Positions 45,053-54,449 of a DNA stretch of 64,000 bases are shown here, in pieces. The DNA comes from Hymenobacter cavernae (GTDB taxonomy: Bacteria; Bacteroidota; Bacteroidia; Cytophagales; Hymenobacteraceae). Each line of letters begins with the position of its first letter. The stretch's first letter is position 1. Where the stretch lies: the NCBI RefSeq assembly GCF_014641455.1, contig NZ_BMHT01000005.1, positions 127,357-191,356 of the forward strand. Reading direction: 5' to 3'. The notes below the pieces were generated by a model that saw only the letters and a list, made by a program, of their open reading frames with translations, was not told where the DNA came from and did not search any database. The position numbers and the translations under genes were made by a program.

Positions 45053-45068
45053 GTGCAATCGATTGCAC
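45053..45068. promoter_or_regulatory. LacI-type operator-like palindrome upstream of SusC
   Basis: Sixteen-base palindrome GTGCAATCGATTGCAC, containing the 14-base palindrome found before galK. It is 37 bases before the SusC start codon, where a bound repressor would block transcription or an activator would sit near -35. Confidence 0.75.
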
Positions 45069-45105
45069 AGTTCAGCTATGCCTTTTCCCACTCAAATAAT
45101 TATTT

Positions 45106-48100
45106 ATGAAAAAGAATGTACCCAGGTTAGCGCGACTGGCGGTTCCGGTGGTGCTTTGTGGCCTGGCTGCCCAGTCGGCGGCGGCCGAAACGAACGAGCT
45201 TACTTGGCGAACCAGCGCCGCTAAGCTGCTTTACTTTCAAGCCGATAGCCCCGTCAGCGGGCGCGTGACCGATGAGAAAGGCGCAGGCCTGCCGGGCGTG
45301 AACGTGGTAGTGAGAGGTACCAGCAACGGCGGCCAAACCAACGCCGATGGCCGCTATACCCTCACGGCGCCCGCCAATGCTACGCTCGTGTTTTCCTTTG
45401 TGGGCTACACGGCGCAGGAAGTGGCGGTAAATGGGCGCGCAACCATCGATGTTTCGCTGGCGCCCGATACCAAAACCCTGAATGACGTGGTGGTGGTCGG
45501 CTACCTCACCCAGAACCGTCAGGAGGTAACGGGTTCGGTATCAACGGTTAGTGCTGCCGACGTGCGGCGGGCACCGGTGGCTACAGTGACGGAAAGCATC
45601 CAGGGTCGGGTACCGGGCGTGCAGGTCACCAACTCGGGGATTCCGGGGCAGGAGCCGGCCGTGAACATCCGGGGCGTGGGCTCGATTTCCAGCGGCGGCG
45701 GCCCGCTGTATGTCGTCGATGGCCTCTGGACGACCAGCATCCGCGACTTCAATCCGCAGGACGTGGAGAGCGTGCAGGTGCTGAAAGACGCTGCTTCGCT
45801 GGCCCCGTACGGCTCCAGCGGTGCTAACGGCGTGATTATCATCACGACGCGCCGCGGGAAGGCAGGAACGCCGGCCATCAACTTTACCGCCTCCGGCGGG
45901 GTGCAGAATATCCGCAAAACCTACGACCTGATGAACGCGCAGGAGTGGGCCGCTATTAATAACCTAGCCCACGACAACGGTGGCGTGGCCCGCCTGCCCT
46001 ACGCCGACAGGCTGCCCGGCATCGACACCGACTGGCAGAAGGAGTTTATCAAGCAAGGCTCTATTCAGGACTACAACCTGAACTTTTCGGGTGGCAACAA
46101 GGGCGAAAACAGCTCCTCAAACTTCCTGATTGGCCTGGGTTATTTCAATCAGCAGGGCACCGTGGTGGGGCCGAAATTCGAGCGCTACAGCGTGCGCGTG
46201 AATTCGGGCTTTACCCGCGGGAGAATCCGGGTGGGCGAAAGCCTGCTGCTCACGCGCGCCAACCAAACCCGGCTGAACGGCACACCTTTCATCGACCTAG
46301 GTCGGATGCTGCCGGTGGTGCCGGTGTACGACCCCACGCACCCCGGCGGCTTTGGCTACGGCGACCTGAACGCGCAGACGTACGGCACCAACCCGATTGC
46401 TCAGCAAAAGCTGTTTACCACGCCTACTACCTCTAACCGCCTGCAAGGCAGCATCTTTGGCGAAGTCGACATCCTTAGCTTCCTACGCTACCGCCTCAAC
46501 CTAGGTATCGAATACCTAGGTTACCACGACCGGGAACGGCGGCAGTACGGCTTCTGGCGCTACGGTGACCCCAATGTGCCTTCGTATTATGCCGAAAACC
46601 AGGGCAACAACTTGTTTGGACTGGCCTAGAATACGCTGACGTTTGACCAAAGCTTTGGTAATCATAACATAACGGCCGTGGCCGGCTACAGCGTGCAGCG
46701 CCAGCACAACGAGTTTACCCGCGGTCTGAACAATGGCTACGGCACCGGCCCGAACTACAACTGGCAGTTGAGCGCCGGCAGCACCTCGCCGCAGGTATCG
46801 GGCAATGACTACACCTGGACCAAGCAATCCTACTTCGGGCAGCTCACCTACGACTACAACCAGCGCTACCTGCTGACGGCCGCGATTCGCCGCGACGGCT
46901 CGTCGCGCTTCCCGACCAATGACCGCTGGGGCACGTTCTGGGCGACTTCCCTGGGGTGGCGCATCTCGCAGGAAGAGTTCTTTACCGGCCTCACTGACCG
47001 CATCAGCACCATGAAGCTGCGGGCCAGCTATGGGGCCTTGGGCAACGACTTTATCCGAGGCCCTTACGGCGGCTCTTACCGCTACCAGCCCACCATCAAT
47101 CCCAACGTAAACTACCCGCTTGGCCCCGATCAAAACCTAGCTAACGGCCAAATTCAGACGCAGTTGCCGAGCGCCAATATTGCCTGGGAAGACCGCCGCA
47201 CTATCAATGGCGGCGTAGATTTCGGCTTCCTGCAGGACCGCATTACTTTGTCGGCCGAGTACTACGTTTCGCAGACGCGCAATGCTCTGATTGACCCGGA
47301 AATTGCGCTGGTGCTCGGTAGCGCGGGCCTGCCCTACCAACGCCTAGGACAGCTGGAAAACCGGGGCTTCGAGCTGTCGTTGGGCTACAACGAAACGGAA
47401 AAGCCTTTCAAGTACAGCATCACCGGCAACCTGACCACGCTGCGCAACGAGGTGACGCGTCTGCGCGACGCCAGCGGCCAGCCGGTGTCGTTCCTGACGT
47501 ATTCCAACAACTTTGAGGTAACCCGCACCGAGGAGAACTACGAAATCGGCTCGTTCTACCTGTATCAGTTCGACGGCATTTTTCAGCAGGGCGACAACAT
47601 TGCGAGCAGCGCCCAGCCCACGGCCCAGCCCGGCGATGTGCGCTACAAAGATCTGAACGGCGACGGGCTCATCAATGAAAGCGACCGGGCGCACGTCGGG
47701 CGGGTCTACCCCAAGCTTCAGTACGGCCTGAACCTGACTGCCGGCTATGGCAACTTCGACCTGGCCGCTTTCTTCCAGGGTGTGACGGGCAACGACGTTC
47801 TGAACGCGACGCGATGGTGGCTCGACCGCATGGATGAGAACACCAACTACCGCCGCGACCTGAACCCCTGGACGCCGCAAAACCCTTCGGGGACGACTCC
47901 TAGGCCGGTTTTCGCGGGTGCTTCGGCGGGCAACAACTCACGGCTGAACTCGACGCGCTTTCTGGAAAGCGGCGCCTACCTGCGCCTGCGCAACCTCCAG
48001 CTGGGCTACAACATTCCGAAAGAAGCGCTGGCCTGGGCCAATGGCCTAGGTAGCGTGCGCGTGACGCTGACCGGGCAAAACGTTTTTACCATCACGCGCT

Positions 48101-48234
48101 ACAAAGGATACGACCCTGAAACCGTGGGCTCCGGTACGCTCAACGAACGTAGCAATACGCTGATGCGCGGGGTAGACGAAGGCAGCTACCCGAACATTCG
48201 CACGTTCACGCTTGGCTTGCAAGTGGGCTTCTAG
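45106..48234 (+). pseudogene. SusC/RagA-type TonB-linked outer membrane protein, interrupted by one in-frame TAG
   Basis: One continuous frame of 1043 codons with a single amber stop at 46627-46629 (codon 508). Signal peptide to about residue 27, then a carboxypeptidase-regulatory-like domain (VSGRVTDEKGAGLPGVNVVV), the SusC plug motif (LNDVVVVGYLTQNRQEVTGSV) and a barrel to the C-terminus (TFTLGLQVGF). The residues around the stop read FGLA-stop-NTLTFDQSF; relatives typically have Glu there (ENTLTY), so one G-to-T change of GAG would suffice. The downstream frame is otherwise intact and SusD follows in tandem, so the break is recent, suppressed, or a sequence error. Confidence 0.9.
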
Positions 48235-48271
48235 CTGGTCAGCCACTCACCCTCATTCTTCCCGACTTCCT

Positions 48272-49861
48272 ATGAAACGCTATACCCTTCGGCTGGCCTT
48301 GCTGGCGGCCGGCCTGGCTCTTACCACAGCTTGCGAAAAGAACCTGCTGGATCAGCCTAACCCGAATGAAACCCTTACCGGCAACTACTGGCTCACCAGC
48401 ACCGACGCCCTGACCGGCGTGAATACGACTTATGGCGGCTTGCAGCAGCTAGGTGCCTACAAGCGCTGGCTCAGCTTCGCCTACGACCTGCGCGACGACG
48501 AAGGCTTCAGCAACAGCCCGTGGAGCGAGCTGGCCAACTTCACCAAGTTCATCCAGACCAACTACAACTTTGAGCCTTCTCGGGACATCTGGCGCGACCA
48601 TTACCGCACGATCTGGCGGGCCAATCAGGTGCTGGCCAACGTGCCGAACATCACCATGACCGATGCGCAGCTCAAGCAGCGAATACTGGCCGAAGCCTAC
48701 TTCATCCGGGCGCTCTGCTACTTCAACCTAGCTTCGCTGTATGGCCGGGTGCCGCTGGCGCTTCAGCCCTCCGACCTGAACGTGACCCCGCCCCAGGCCA
48801 CCGACGAAGCCCAGGTTTGGACCCAGATTTATGCGGATCTGCAAGCTGCCATCGGCACGGATGCGGCACCTAATCTGCCGGTTTCCTACACCGGCTCCGA
48901 CCTAGGTCGCGTCACGCTGGGAGCGGCCCGGGCACTGCTCGGCAAAGCCTACATGCAAAACCGCCGTTGGACCGATGCCTCGGCGCAGTTTCAGCGCGTG
49001 ATTGGCTCCGGCGTGTATTCGCTGACGGCCAACTATCGGGATAATTTTCGCCATACCTCAGAAAACAACTCGGAATCTATCTTCGAAGTGCAGTTTTCCG
49101 ACCTCAAACTAGCTGGTAATAACGGAGATATAGCAGAGGACGCCAACACCTCCGAGGGTAACAACCGGCCGCAGTTCTTTGGTCCGCCCGGCGAAGGATT
49201 GGGCTACACCGACGCGGAAGTGCGCCCCTGGGTCGTGACGGAGTTTTTGCAGGAACCCACCACCACCGGCGCCCGCGACCCGCGCCTGGCGGCTACCGTG
49301 TTTTACAACCGTCAGCAGTTTACCACCGCCCTGCCCGTCGATGCCGACACGCTGGTATACGGCACCGGTTTTCTGACGCGCTACAAGCGCGGCACTGCCA
49401 ACAGCCAGCGCGTGTACTGGCGTAAGTATCAGACGGATTACTACCGCCCTTCCGAAAACTTCGACTCGCCCATTAATCACCGCGTGATTCGCTACGCCGA
49501 TGTGCTGCTGTTGCAAGCCGAAGCCCTGAACGAGCAAGGCCAGACTGCCACCGCGGTTCCGCTCATCAACCAGGTGCGCACGCGGGCGGGGCTCGCGCCG
49601 CTGGTGGCTGGCAACTTCACTCAGGAGACTCTGCGCACGCAACTTATGCACGAGCGCGTTACGGAGTTCACTGGCGAAGGCCTGCGCTGGTTTGATCTGC
49701 GGCGGTGGGGTCTGCTGGATAACCAAGCTACTCTAAACCAGCTGAGCGCCCACGACCCCGACTTCACCAACTTCGTCGTAGCCCAAAACAAGTCGCGCTT
49801 GCTGCCCCTGGTACAACAGGATGTTGACCTAGCTAGGTTGCAGCAGAACCCAGGTTGGTAA
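48272..49861 (+). CDS. SusD/RagB-type nutrient uptake lipoprotein
   Basis: Surface lipoprotein that caps the SusC barrel and binds glycan. Start taken at the ATG at 48272, giving a lipoprotein signal (LALLAAGLALTTAC, lipobox TTAC). The remaining about 510 residues are the SusD alpha-helical TPR-like fold: NLLDQPNPNETLTG, WRDHYRTIWRANQVLANVPN, the EAYFIRALCYFNLASLYG helix characteristic of RagB/SusD, and near the C-terminus DVLLLQAEALNEQG and FTGEGLRWFDLRRWG. It lies 37 bases after the broken SusC and before a GH43 glycosidase. Confidence 0.94.
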   Translation: MKRYTLRLALLAAGLALTTACEKNLLDQPNPNETLTGNYWLTSTDALTGVNTTYGGLQQLGAYKRWLSFAYDLRDDEGFSNSPWSELANFTKFIQTNYNFEPSRDIWRDHYRTIWRANQVLANVPNITMTDAQLKQRILAEAYFIRALCYFNLASLYGRVPLALQPSDLNVTPPQATDEAQVWTQIYADLQAAIGTDAAPNLPVSYTGSDLGRVTLGAARALLGKAYMQNRRWTDASAQFQRVIGSGVYSLTANYRDNFRHTSENNSESIFEVQFSDLKLAGNNGDIAEDANTSEGNNRPQFFGPPGEGLGYTDAEVRPWVVTEFLQEPTTTGARDPRLAATVFYNRQQFTTALPVDADTLVYGTGFLTRYKRGTANSQRVYWRKYQTDYYRPSENFDSPINHRVIRYADVLLLQAEALNEQGQTATAVPLINQVRTRAGLAPLVAGNFTQETLRTQLMHERVTEFTGEGLRWFDLRRWGLLDNQATLNQLSAHDPDFTNFVVAQNKSRLLPLVQQDVDLARLQQNPGW

Positions 49862-49869
49862 GCGTCTCC

Positions 49870-49906
49870 AGAACGTCATTCCGACCAGCGGGAGGAATGA
49901 CGTTCT
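49870..49906. repeat. Minimal GAACGTCATTCC inverted repeat
   Basis: Thirteen-base perfect arms AGAACGTCATTCC / GGAATGACGTTCT, 8 bases after the SusD stop. It is a short member of the TCATTCCGA family. Confidence 0.75.
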
Positions 49907-49988
49907 ATGCTTTTAAACCTAGCTTTCAAAAAACCTCATCTTTACCGCGCCCCTCACGTTCCTTTTCGTCCAACCTCACCCTAGCTCC

Positions 49989-51641
49989 GTGCGCATCACC
50001 TCTGCTGAACTGAAACGTGGCCTCACCCTACTCACGCTATCCGCGGCCGTGCTAACTGCCTGCCAACGAACGCCGAAAGTCGAAAAAGCCGTGGCCAACA
50101 CACCTACTGCCACCGACCCCGTACCGGCGGGCACGCCGCCCCCGGCCACCCCGCCCACTGATGCTTCCGTGGCCATCGTCAACCCGGTGCTGCCCGGCGA
50201 CTTCCCCGACCCTTCCGTCACGACGGCCAACAACACTTACTGGGCCACCGCTACCACCTCCAACTGGGGCCCGATCTTCCCGCTGCTTACCTCTAAGAAC
50301 CTGAACGAATGGAAGCTGGTCGGGCACGTATTCGACCAGCCGCCCGCCTGGGCCGATTACTACTTCTGGGCACCCGAAATCAGCCAGGAAGGCAAGAAGA
50401 CGTACATTTATTACACGGCTCACAAGAAAGGCAAAGACCAACCGCTGTGCGTCGGCATAGCCAGCGCCGATAATCCCGCCGGCCCCTACACCGACCTAGG
50501 TCCGCTGGTGGGGCAACCCGACGGCTCCATCGACGGCTTCCCGATGCGTGACGAGAAAGGGCAGCTCTACCTGGTTTGGAAGGAAGACGGCAACAGCCAA
50601 GGCCGCCCCACGCCCATCTGGGCACAGCGCCTCAACGACGCGCACACGGCCCTGATCGGTGAGCAAAAAGAGCTATTTCGCAACGATGTCAAGTGGGAAG
50701 GCAACCTCGTGGAGGGCGTGGCAATGGAGCGCCACGGCGAATATTATTACGCTTTTTACGCGGGCAATGGCTGCTGCGGCGGCACCTGCACCTACGCGCT
50801 GGGCGTGGCCCGCTCGCGCAATCTGCTAGGTCCGTGGGAGAAATACAGCCGCAACCCGGTGCTGGTAAACAGCGAGCTGTGGAAGTGCCCCGGCCACGGC
50901 ACCGTGGTGCAGCGCAACGACCATTGGTACCTGTTGCACCACGCCTACAGCGCCAGCAGCGGCGAATACGTGGGCCGGCAAGGCATCCTGAGCGAATTCA
51001 GCTGGGGCGACGATGGCTGGCCCGTGTTCAGTGCGGGCCGCACCCCGGGCGTGGCCCTGAAGCAAGCCACCCCGCCCGACGTGAAAGACGATTTCACGGG
51101 CAAAACCCTCGACCTAGGTTGGCAGTGGCCCATCGAAGAAAAGCCCAAAGCCGACGTGCAAGGCGGTAAGCTGCGCCTGGCCGCCAGCCCTGGCCATAGC
51201 GGCGCCTTGCTGGGACACCCCACCTACACGGCCGCCTACACCGCCACGACAACGCTCGAAACCAACACTTTACCCGTGGGCACCATTGCCGGCCTCGTTG
51301 CCATCGGCGACCCCGACAACACCCTGGCCCTGACCGCCAGCCACAACCAGCTCCAACTGTGGCAGCGCGAAAAAGGCAAGCAGAAAAGCCTCGGGGAAAT
51401 GCCCCTGCCGGCCACTGCCAAAACCGTGATGCTGCGCATGCAAGTCACCGGCGGCCACCAGTTTCGCTTCGACTGGAGCGAGGACGGTAAGACGTGGCAA
51501 ACCCTCCCCAACGCCAGCGCCCCCATCAACGGCAGCTACCTGCCGCCCTGGGACCGGGGCATACGTGTGGGCGTGGTCGCCCGCGGCAAGGCCGGCGCCA
51601 CGGCGAGCTTTGAGCGGTTTGAGTTGGCTAGTCAGCTGTAA
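49989..51641 (+). CDS. GH43-family glycosidase lipoprotein (arabinan/xylan type)
   Basis: A 550-residue lipoprotein starting at GTG 49989 (signal LLTLSAAVLTAC, lipobox LTAC). The N-terminal five-bladed propeller (about residues 55-350) carries GH43 landmarks: the catalytic base Asp in GDFPDPS, the pKa-modulating Asp in GSIDGFPM, and the acid Glu in WEGNLVEGV. A C-terminal beta-sandwich (about 360-550, starting KDDFTGKTLDLGWQW) is as found in beta-xylosidase/arabinofuranosidase members. Likely substrates are alpha-L-arabinofuranosides or beta-xylosides of plant hemicellulose; the sequence alone does not decide. It is the third gene of the Sus-like locus. Confidence 0.9.
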   Translation: MRITSAELKRGLTLLTLSAAVLTACQRTPKVEKAVANTPTATDPVPAGTPPPATPPTDASVAIVNPVLPGDFPDPSVTTANNTYWATATTSNWGPIFPLLTSKNLNEWKLVGHVFDQPPAWADYYFWAPEISQEGKKTYIYYTAHKKGKDQPLCVGIASADNPAGPYTDLGPLVGQPDGSIDGFPMRDEKGQLYLVWKEDGNSQGRPTPIWAQRLNDAHTALIGEQKELFRNDVKWEGNLVEGVAMERHGEYYYAFYAGNGCCGGTCTYALGVARSRNLLGPWEKYSRNPVLVNSELWKCPGHGTVVQRNDHWYLLHHAYSASSGEYVGRQGILSEFSWGDDGWPVFSAGRTPGVALKQATPPDVKDDFTGKTLDLGWQWPIEEKPKADVQGGKLRLAASPGHSGALLGHPTYTAAYTATTTLETNTLPVGTIAGLVAIGDPDNTLALTASHNQLQLWQREKGKQKSLGEMPLPATAKTVMLRMQVTGGHQFRFDWSEDGKTWQTLPNASAPINGSYLPPWDRGIRVGVVARGKAGATASFERFELASQL

Positions 51642-51756
51642 GAACGTCATTCCGACGAAAGGAGGAATCTCGCGTGCAGTGGTAACTTCAATCGGCAAAA
51701 AGTTACTACCAAAACCTCAGCACGCGAGATTCCTCCTTTCGTCGGAATGACGTTCT
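51641..51756. repeat. 36-bp perfect inverted repeat of the TCATTCCGA family
   Basis: Left arm 51641-51676 and right arm 51721-51756 are exact complements over 36 bases (from AGAACGTCATTCCGACGAAA, ending CGCGTG). The left arm starts on the last base of the GH43 stop codon. The 44-base centre has no gene. Confidence 0.9.
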
Positions 51757-51857
51757 GACAAAGCACGCGAGTTGCTTAGACCAACTCCGCATAATTCATA
51801 AACCCTAAAAGCACCTAGCTTGGTTATACCACCACGAACCAGCCCGCACGCTACACA

Positions 51858-52907
51858 ATGGAACAACAGATTCAGGAGCAAGTACAGGATTACTACGGCA
51901 CGCAGCTAGCTTCCAGCCAAGACCTGAAAACCAATGCCTGCTGCACGGAAGATATTCCGGCGGCGCACAAGAAGATTCTGGCTTCGCTCGAAAGCGAGGT
52001 GCTGGAAAAGTATTACGGCTGCGGCGTGTGCGTACCCGCTGCGGTGGAAGGCTGCACCGTGCTCGACCTAGGTTCGGGCAGCGGGCGCGATGCGTTTCTG
52101 CTGTCGAAGCTGGTGGGGGAAGAAGGTCGCGTGATTGGCGTGGACATGACCGACGAGCAGCTTGCCGTGGCCCGGCGTCACGTTCAGACGCACACCGAGC
52201 GCTTTGGCTACGCGCAGCCGAACGTGGAATTTCGCAAAGGCTACATCGAAGACCTAGGTAGCGCCGGCATTGCCGATAACAGCGTGGACCTGGTAGTGAG
52301 CAATTGCGTGCTCAACCTCAGCACCGACAAAGCCGCCACGTACCGCGAGATTTTCCGGGTGCTGAAACCCGGCGGCGAGCTGTACATCTCCGACGTGTTT
52401 GCCGACCGCCGCGTGCCCGAAGCCTTGCGCCAGGACCCGGTGCTGTACGGCGAATGCCTGAGCGGCGCGCTCTACACCGAAGATTTCCGGCGCTTGCTGC
52501 TGAACCTTGGTATCCGTGATTATCGCCTCACCGAGCAGCGTCAGCTTACGATCAACAATGAGGAAATCGAGCGTAAAGTGGGCAACATCAAGTTCTACTC
52601 CCTCACGATTCGCGCCTTCAAACTCGATCTGGAAGACCAGTGCGAAGACTTCGGCCAGGTGGCCACCTACCTAGGTTCCGCGCCCGACGAGCCCCACGGT
52701 TTCCGCCTCGACGACCACCATTATTTCGAAACCGGCCGGCCCGTGCTCGTGTGCGGCAACACCGCCGACATGCTCACGCGCACGCGCTACGGCCAGTATT
52801 TCCGCGTCGATGGCAATAAGGAGCGGCACTTCGGCTTGTTTGCCTGCGGCGCCCCGGCGGGTAGCGCAACTTCGTCAACGGAAGCAGTCAGCTCCTGCGG
52901 CTGCTGA
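51858..52907 (+). CDS. arsM: Arsenite S-adenosylmethionine methyltransferase
   Basis: Methylates trivalent arsenic, allowing volatilisation. The 349 residues have the ArsM pattern: N-terminal Cys pair in NACCTED; the YYGCGVCVP Cys pair; SAM motif I LDLGSGSGRDAFLL; GVDMTDEQLAVA; the arsenic-binding Cys in SNCVLNLS; RVLKPGGELYISDVFADRR; and the GECLSGALY Cys. A Cys-rich tail (SSCGC) ends the protein, as in many ArsM. No arsR, arsB or arsC is nearby, so regulation is unseen. The stop codon lies in the arm of a 24-bp inverted repeat. Confidence 0.93.
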   Translation: MEQQIQEQVQDYYGTQLASSQDLKTNACCTEDIPAAHKKILASLESEVLEKYYGCGVCVPAAVEGCTVLDLGSGSGRDAFLLSKLVGEEGRVIGVDMTDEQLAVARRHVQTHTERFGYAQPNVEFRKGYIEDLGSAGIADNSVDLVVSNCVLNLSTDKAATYREIFRVLKPGGELYISDVFADRRVPEALRQDPVLYGECLSGALYTEDFRRLLLNLGIRDYRLTEQRQLTINNEEIERKVGNIKFYSLTIRAFKLDLEDQCEDFGQVATYLGSAPDEPHGFRLDDHHYFETGRPVLVCGNTADMLTRTRYGQYFRVDGNKERHFGLFACGAPAGSATSSTEAVSSCGC

Positions 52908-52953
52908 CGCCTGCTGGTTCGACGCCTGGGCGTCGAACCAGCAGGCGTCAGCA
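52902..52953. repeat. 24-bp perfect inverted repeat beginning at the ArsM stop
   Basis: Left arm 52902-52925 and right arm 52930-52953, exact complements, 4-base loop CTGG. The ArsM TGA stop (52905-52907) is inside the left arm. A second perfect hairpin follows at 52965-53006. Confidence 0.9.
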
Positions 52954-52964
52954 GACTTCTCTTT

Positions 52965-53006
52965 AAACAGAAAAGCCTGCGGCGCATGCCGCAGGCTTTT
53001 CTGTTT
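52965..53006. terminator. Bidirectional terminator after arsM
   Basis: Nineteen-base perfect stem (AAACAGAAAAGCCTGCGGC and complement) with loop GCAT. AT-rich ends give T-runs on both strands. It lies between arsM and the convergent glycine-zipper gene. Confidence 0.9.
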
Positions 53007-53022
53007 GGCGTCAGAAGCTAGC

Positions 53023-53301
53023 TTACTTCTTGGCGTAGTTCTTATAGCGTACCGGGTCGGTTTTCTTGTCTTTTTTACGGCCAATCAACCCACCACCAAC
53101 GGCGCCTGCGGCCGCACCAATAACGGCACCTTTGCCACCGCCGATTACGGCACCCGTCACGGCACCTGCACCGCCACCAATGGCAGCACCTTTGGCTTTC
53201 TTACTCCAGCCTTTTTTCGGTTCGGTTTGAGCCTGGGCGAAATTACTGCTTAGCATTACGAACGCCAACAGCATGACTACGAATACTTTGAAGACTTTCA
53301 T
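53023..53301 (-). CDS. Small exported glycine-zipper protein
   Basis: A 92-residue protein with a signal peptide (KVFKVFVVMLLAFVML, cleavage after AQA), then a Lys-rich segment, a glycine zipper of GxxxG repeats (GAAIGGGAGAVTGAVIGGG and GAVIGAAAGAVGGGLIG, about residues 38-75) and a basic tail. Such YMGG/glycine-zipper proteins insert into or associate with the envelope. Its function is unknown. It converges on arsM. Confidence 0.83.
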   Translation of the reverse strand: MKVFKVFVVMLLAFVMLSSNFAQAQTEPKKGWSKKAKGAAIGGGAGAVTGAVIGGGKGAVIGAAAGAVGGGLIGRKKDKKTDPVRYKNYAKK

Positions 53302-53486
53302 GACGTTTGATCTTTAGCGTTGATTACTCACTGAAGAGTAATAGGGGAATTTCTAAAGGATTAAACGCGGTGCAATTTATCTTGGTTACGTTACATTATT
53401 GAAATTTTCAGCTCAACCATAAAGCATAGTCTTTATGAGGCAATTAGCCGTACAATCTGCTTCACAAAAGGCCTCACAGACGCGCT

Positions 53487-54212
53487 ATGCAGACTTGGTT
53501 TATTGGGTGTTCCGGCTATCATTATCGGCATTGGAAGGAGCGGTTTTACCCGCACGGCTTGCCGCAGCGTCGGTGGTTTGAGTACTACAGTCAGCACTTC
53601 GATACGCTGGAGCTGAACGTGACTTTCTACCGCTTTCCGCAGGTGTCTTTTTTGCAGAACTGGTACGCGCAAAGTCCGGATAGCTTCCGCTTTTCGGTGA
53701 AGGCACCTAGGTTGATTACGCACTACAAGCAGTTTCACGAGGTGCAGCAGCAGCTCAGTGATTTTTACCAGACTATTCAGCTGGGGCTTCAGGAAAAGCT
53801 AGGTGCCGTCCTGTTTCAGCTGCCGCCCAAGATGGCGTACACGCCCGAGCGCCTCCAGCGCATCGTCGCCAGCCTCGACCTAGCCTATGCTAATGTGCTA
53901 GAGCCGCGCCACGCGAGCTGGTGGCAGCCAGAGGTTTACGCGGAGCTAGCCCAACATAACATCAGCTTCTGCGGCATGAGTCATCCCGACCTGCCCCGCG
54001 ACGTAGTAGCCAACACTGATGTGCTGTATTACCGCCTGCACGGGGTGCCGGAGTTGTATAAATCGCCTTACTCCGTGGAGGAGCTGCGGCAGCTCGTGCA
54101 GCAGCTAAAAGCCGCCGAGCACGTGCGCGAGGTTTACATCTACTTCAACAATGACATTGATGCTTCGGCCATCCTAAATGCCAAGCAGTTGCAGGAGCTT
54201 CACCGGGAATAA
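53487..54212 (+). CDS. DUF72 (YecE-type) family protein
   Basis: A 241-residue TIM-barrel protein of the YecE/DUF72 family. Recognisable landmarks: FIGCSGYHYRHWKERFYP at the N-terminus, FDTLELNVTFYRFP, FRFSVKAPRLITHYKQF, a GAVLFQLPPKM strand, VLEPRHASWW, and YYRLHGVPELY with a C-terminal YIYFNNDID. These are all typical of the family, whose biochemical function is unsettled. It is monocistronic; the stop is followed by a repeat of the TCATTCCGA family. Confidence 0.92.
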   Translation: MQTWFIGCSGYHYRHWKERFYPHGLPQRRWFEYYSQHFDTLELNVTFYRFPQVSFLQNWYAQSPDSFRFSVKAPRLITHYKQFHEVQQQLSDFYQTIQLGLQEKLGAVLFQLPPKMAYTPERLQRIVASLDLAYANVLEPRHASWWQPEVYAELAQHNISFCGMSHPDLPRDVVANTDVLYYRLHGVPELYKSPYSVEELRQLVQQLKAAEHVREVYIYFNNDIDASAILNAKQLQELHRE

Positions 54213-54250
54213 AAGGGTTGCCGCAACCCGAGGACCAGCAAGCGAACAAC

Positions 54251-54286
54251 AGAACGTCATTCCGACGAGAAGAGGAATGGCGTTCT
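54251..54286. repeat. Short inverted repeat, TCATTCCGA family
   Basis: AGAACGTCATTCC (54251-54263) pairs with GGAATGGCGTTCT (54274-54286) with one mismatch, about 40 bases after the DUF72 stop. Confidence 0.65.
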
Positions 54287-54449
54287 GGCAAAGTGCGCGA
54301 TATGCTTCGGCCAGGAAAGCGCTATTGCTTGCAGAACCGGGCGTAGCCAATGCCTTTCCCGGAAGTAATCAAGCCATTGTCGAGCGTCTTCATAGTTGAA
54401 TAAATTGAAAAATACGCCGCAAACCTTGCTGCCGTATCTTGCTCTGCTG

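Larger units (their letters stand above)
44591..45105. other. 515-base divergent regulatory region between galK and SusC
   Basis: Carries the galK promoter (44635-44664), two identical palindromic operators 379 bases apart, one ACCTAGCT (about 44988) and an AT-rich block 44815-44890. No ORF is seen. A minus-strand TATCTTTG lies at 45040-45033, but its role is unclear. Confidence 0.6.

Noticed and set aside
46678..48234. Separate second gene for the 3' half of SusC
   Set aside because: It is in the same frame as the first half, has no signal peptide or ribosome site, and continues the barrel; an interrupted single gene fits better.
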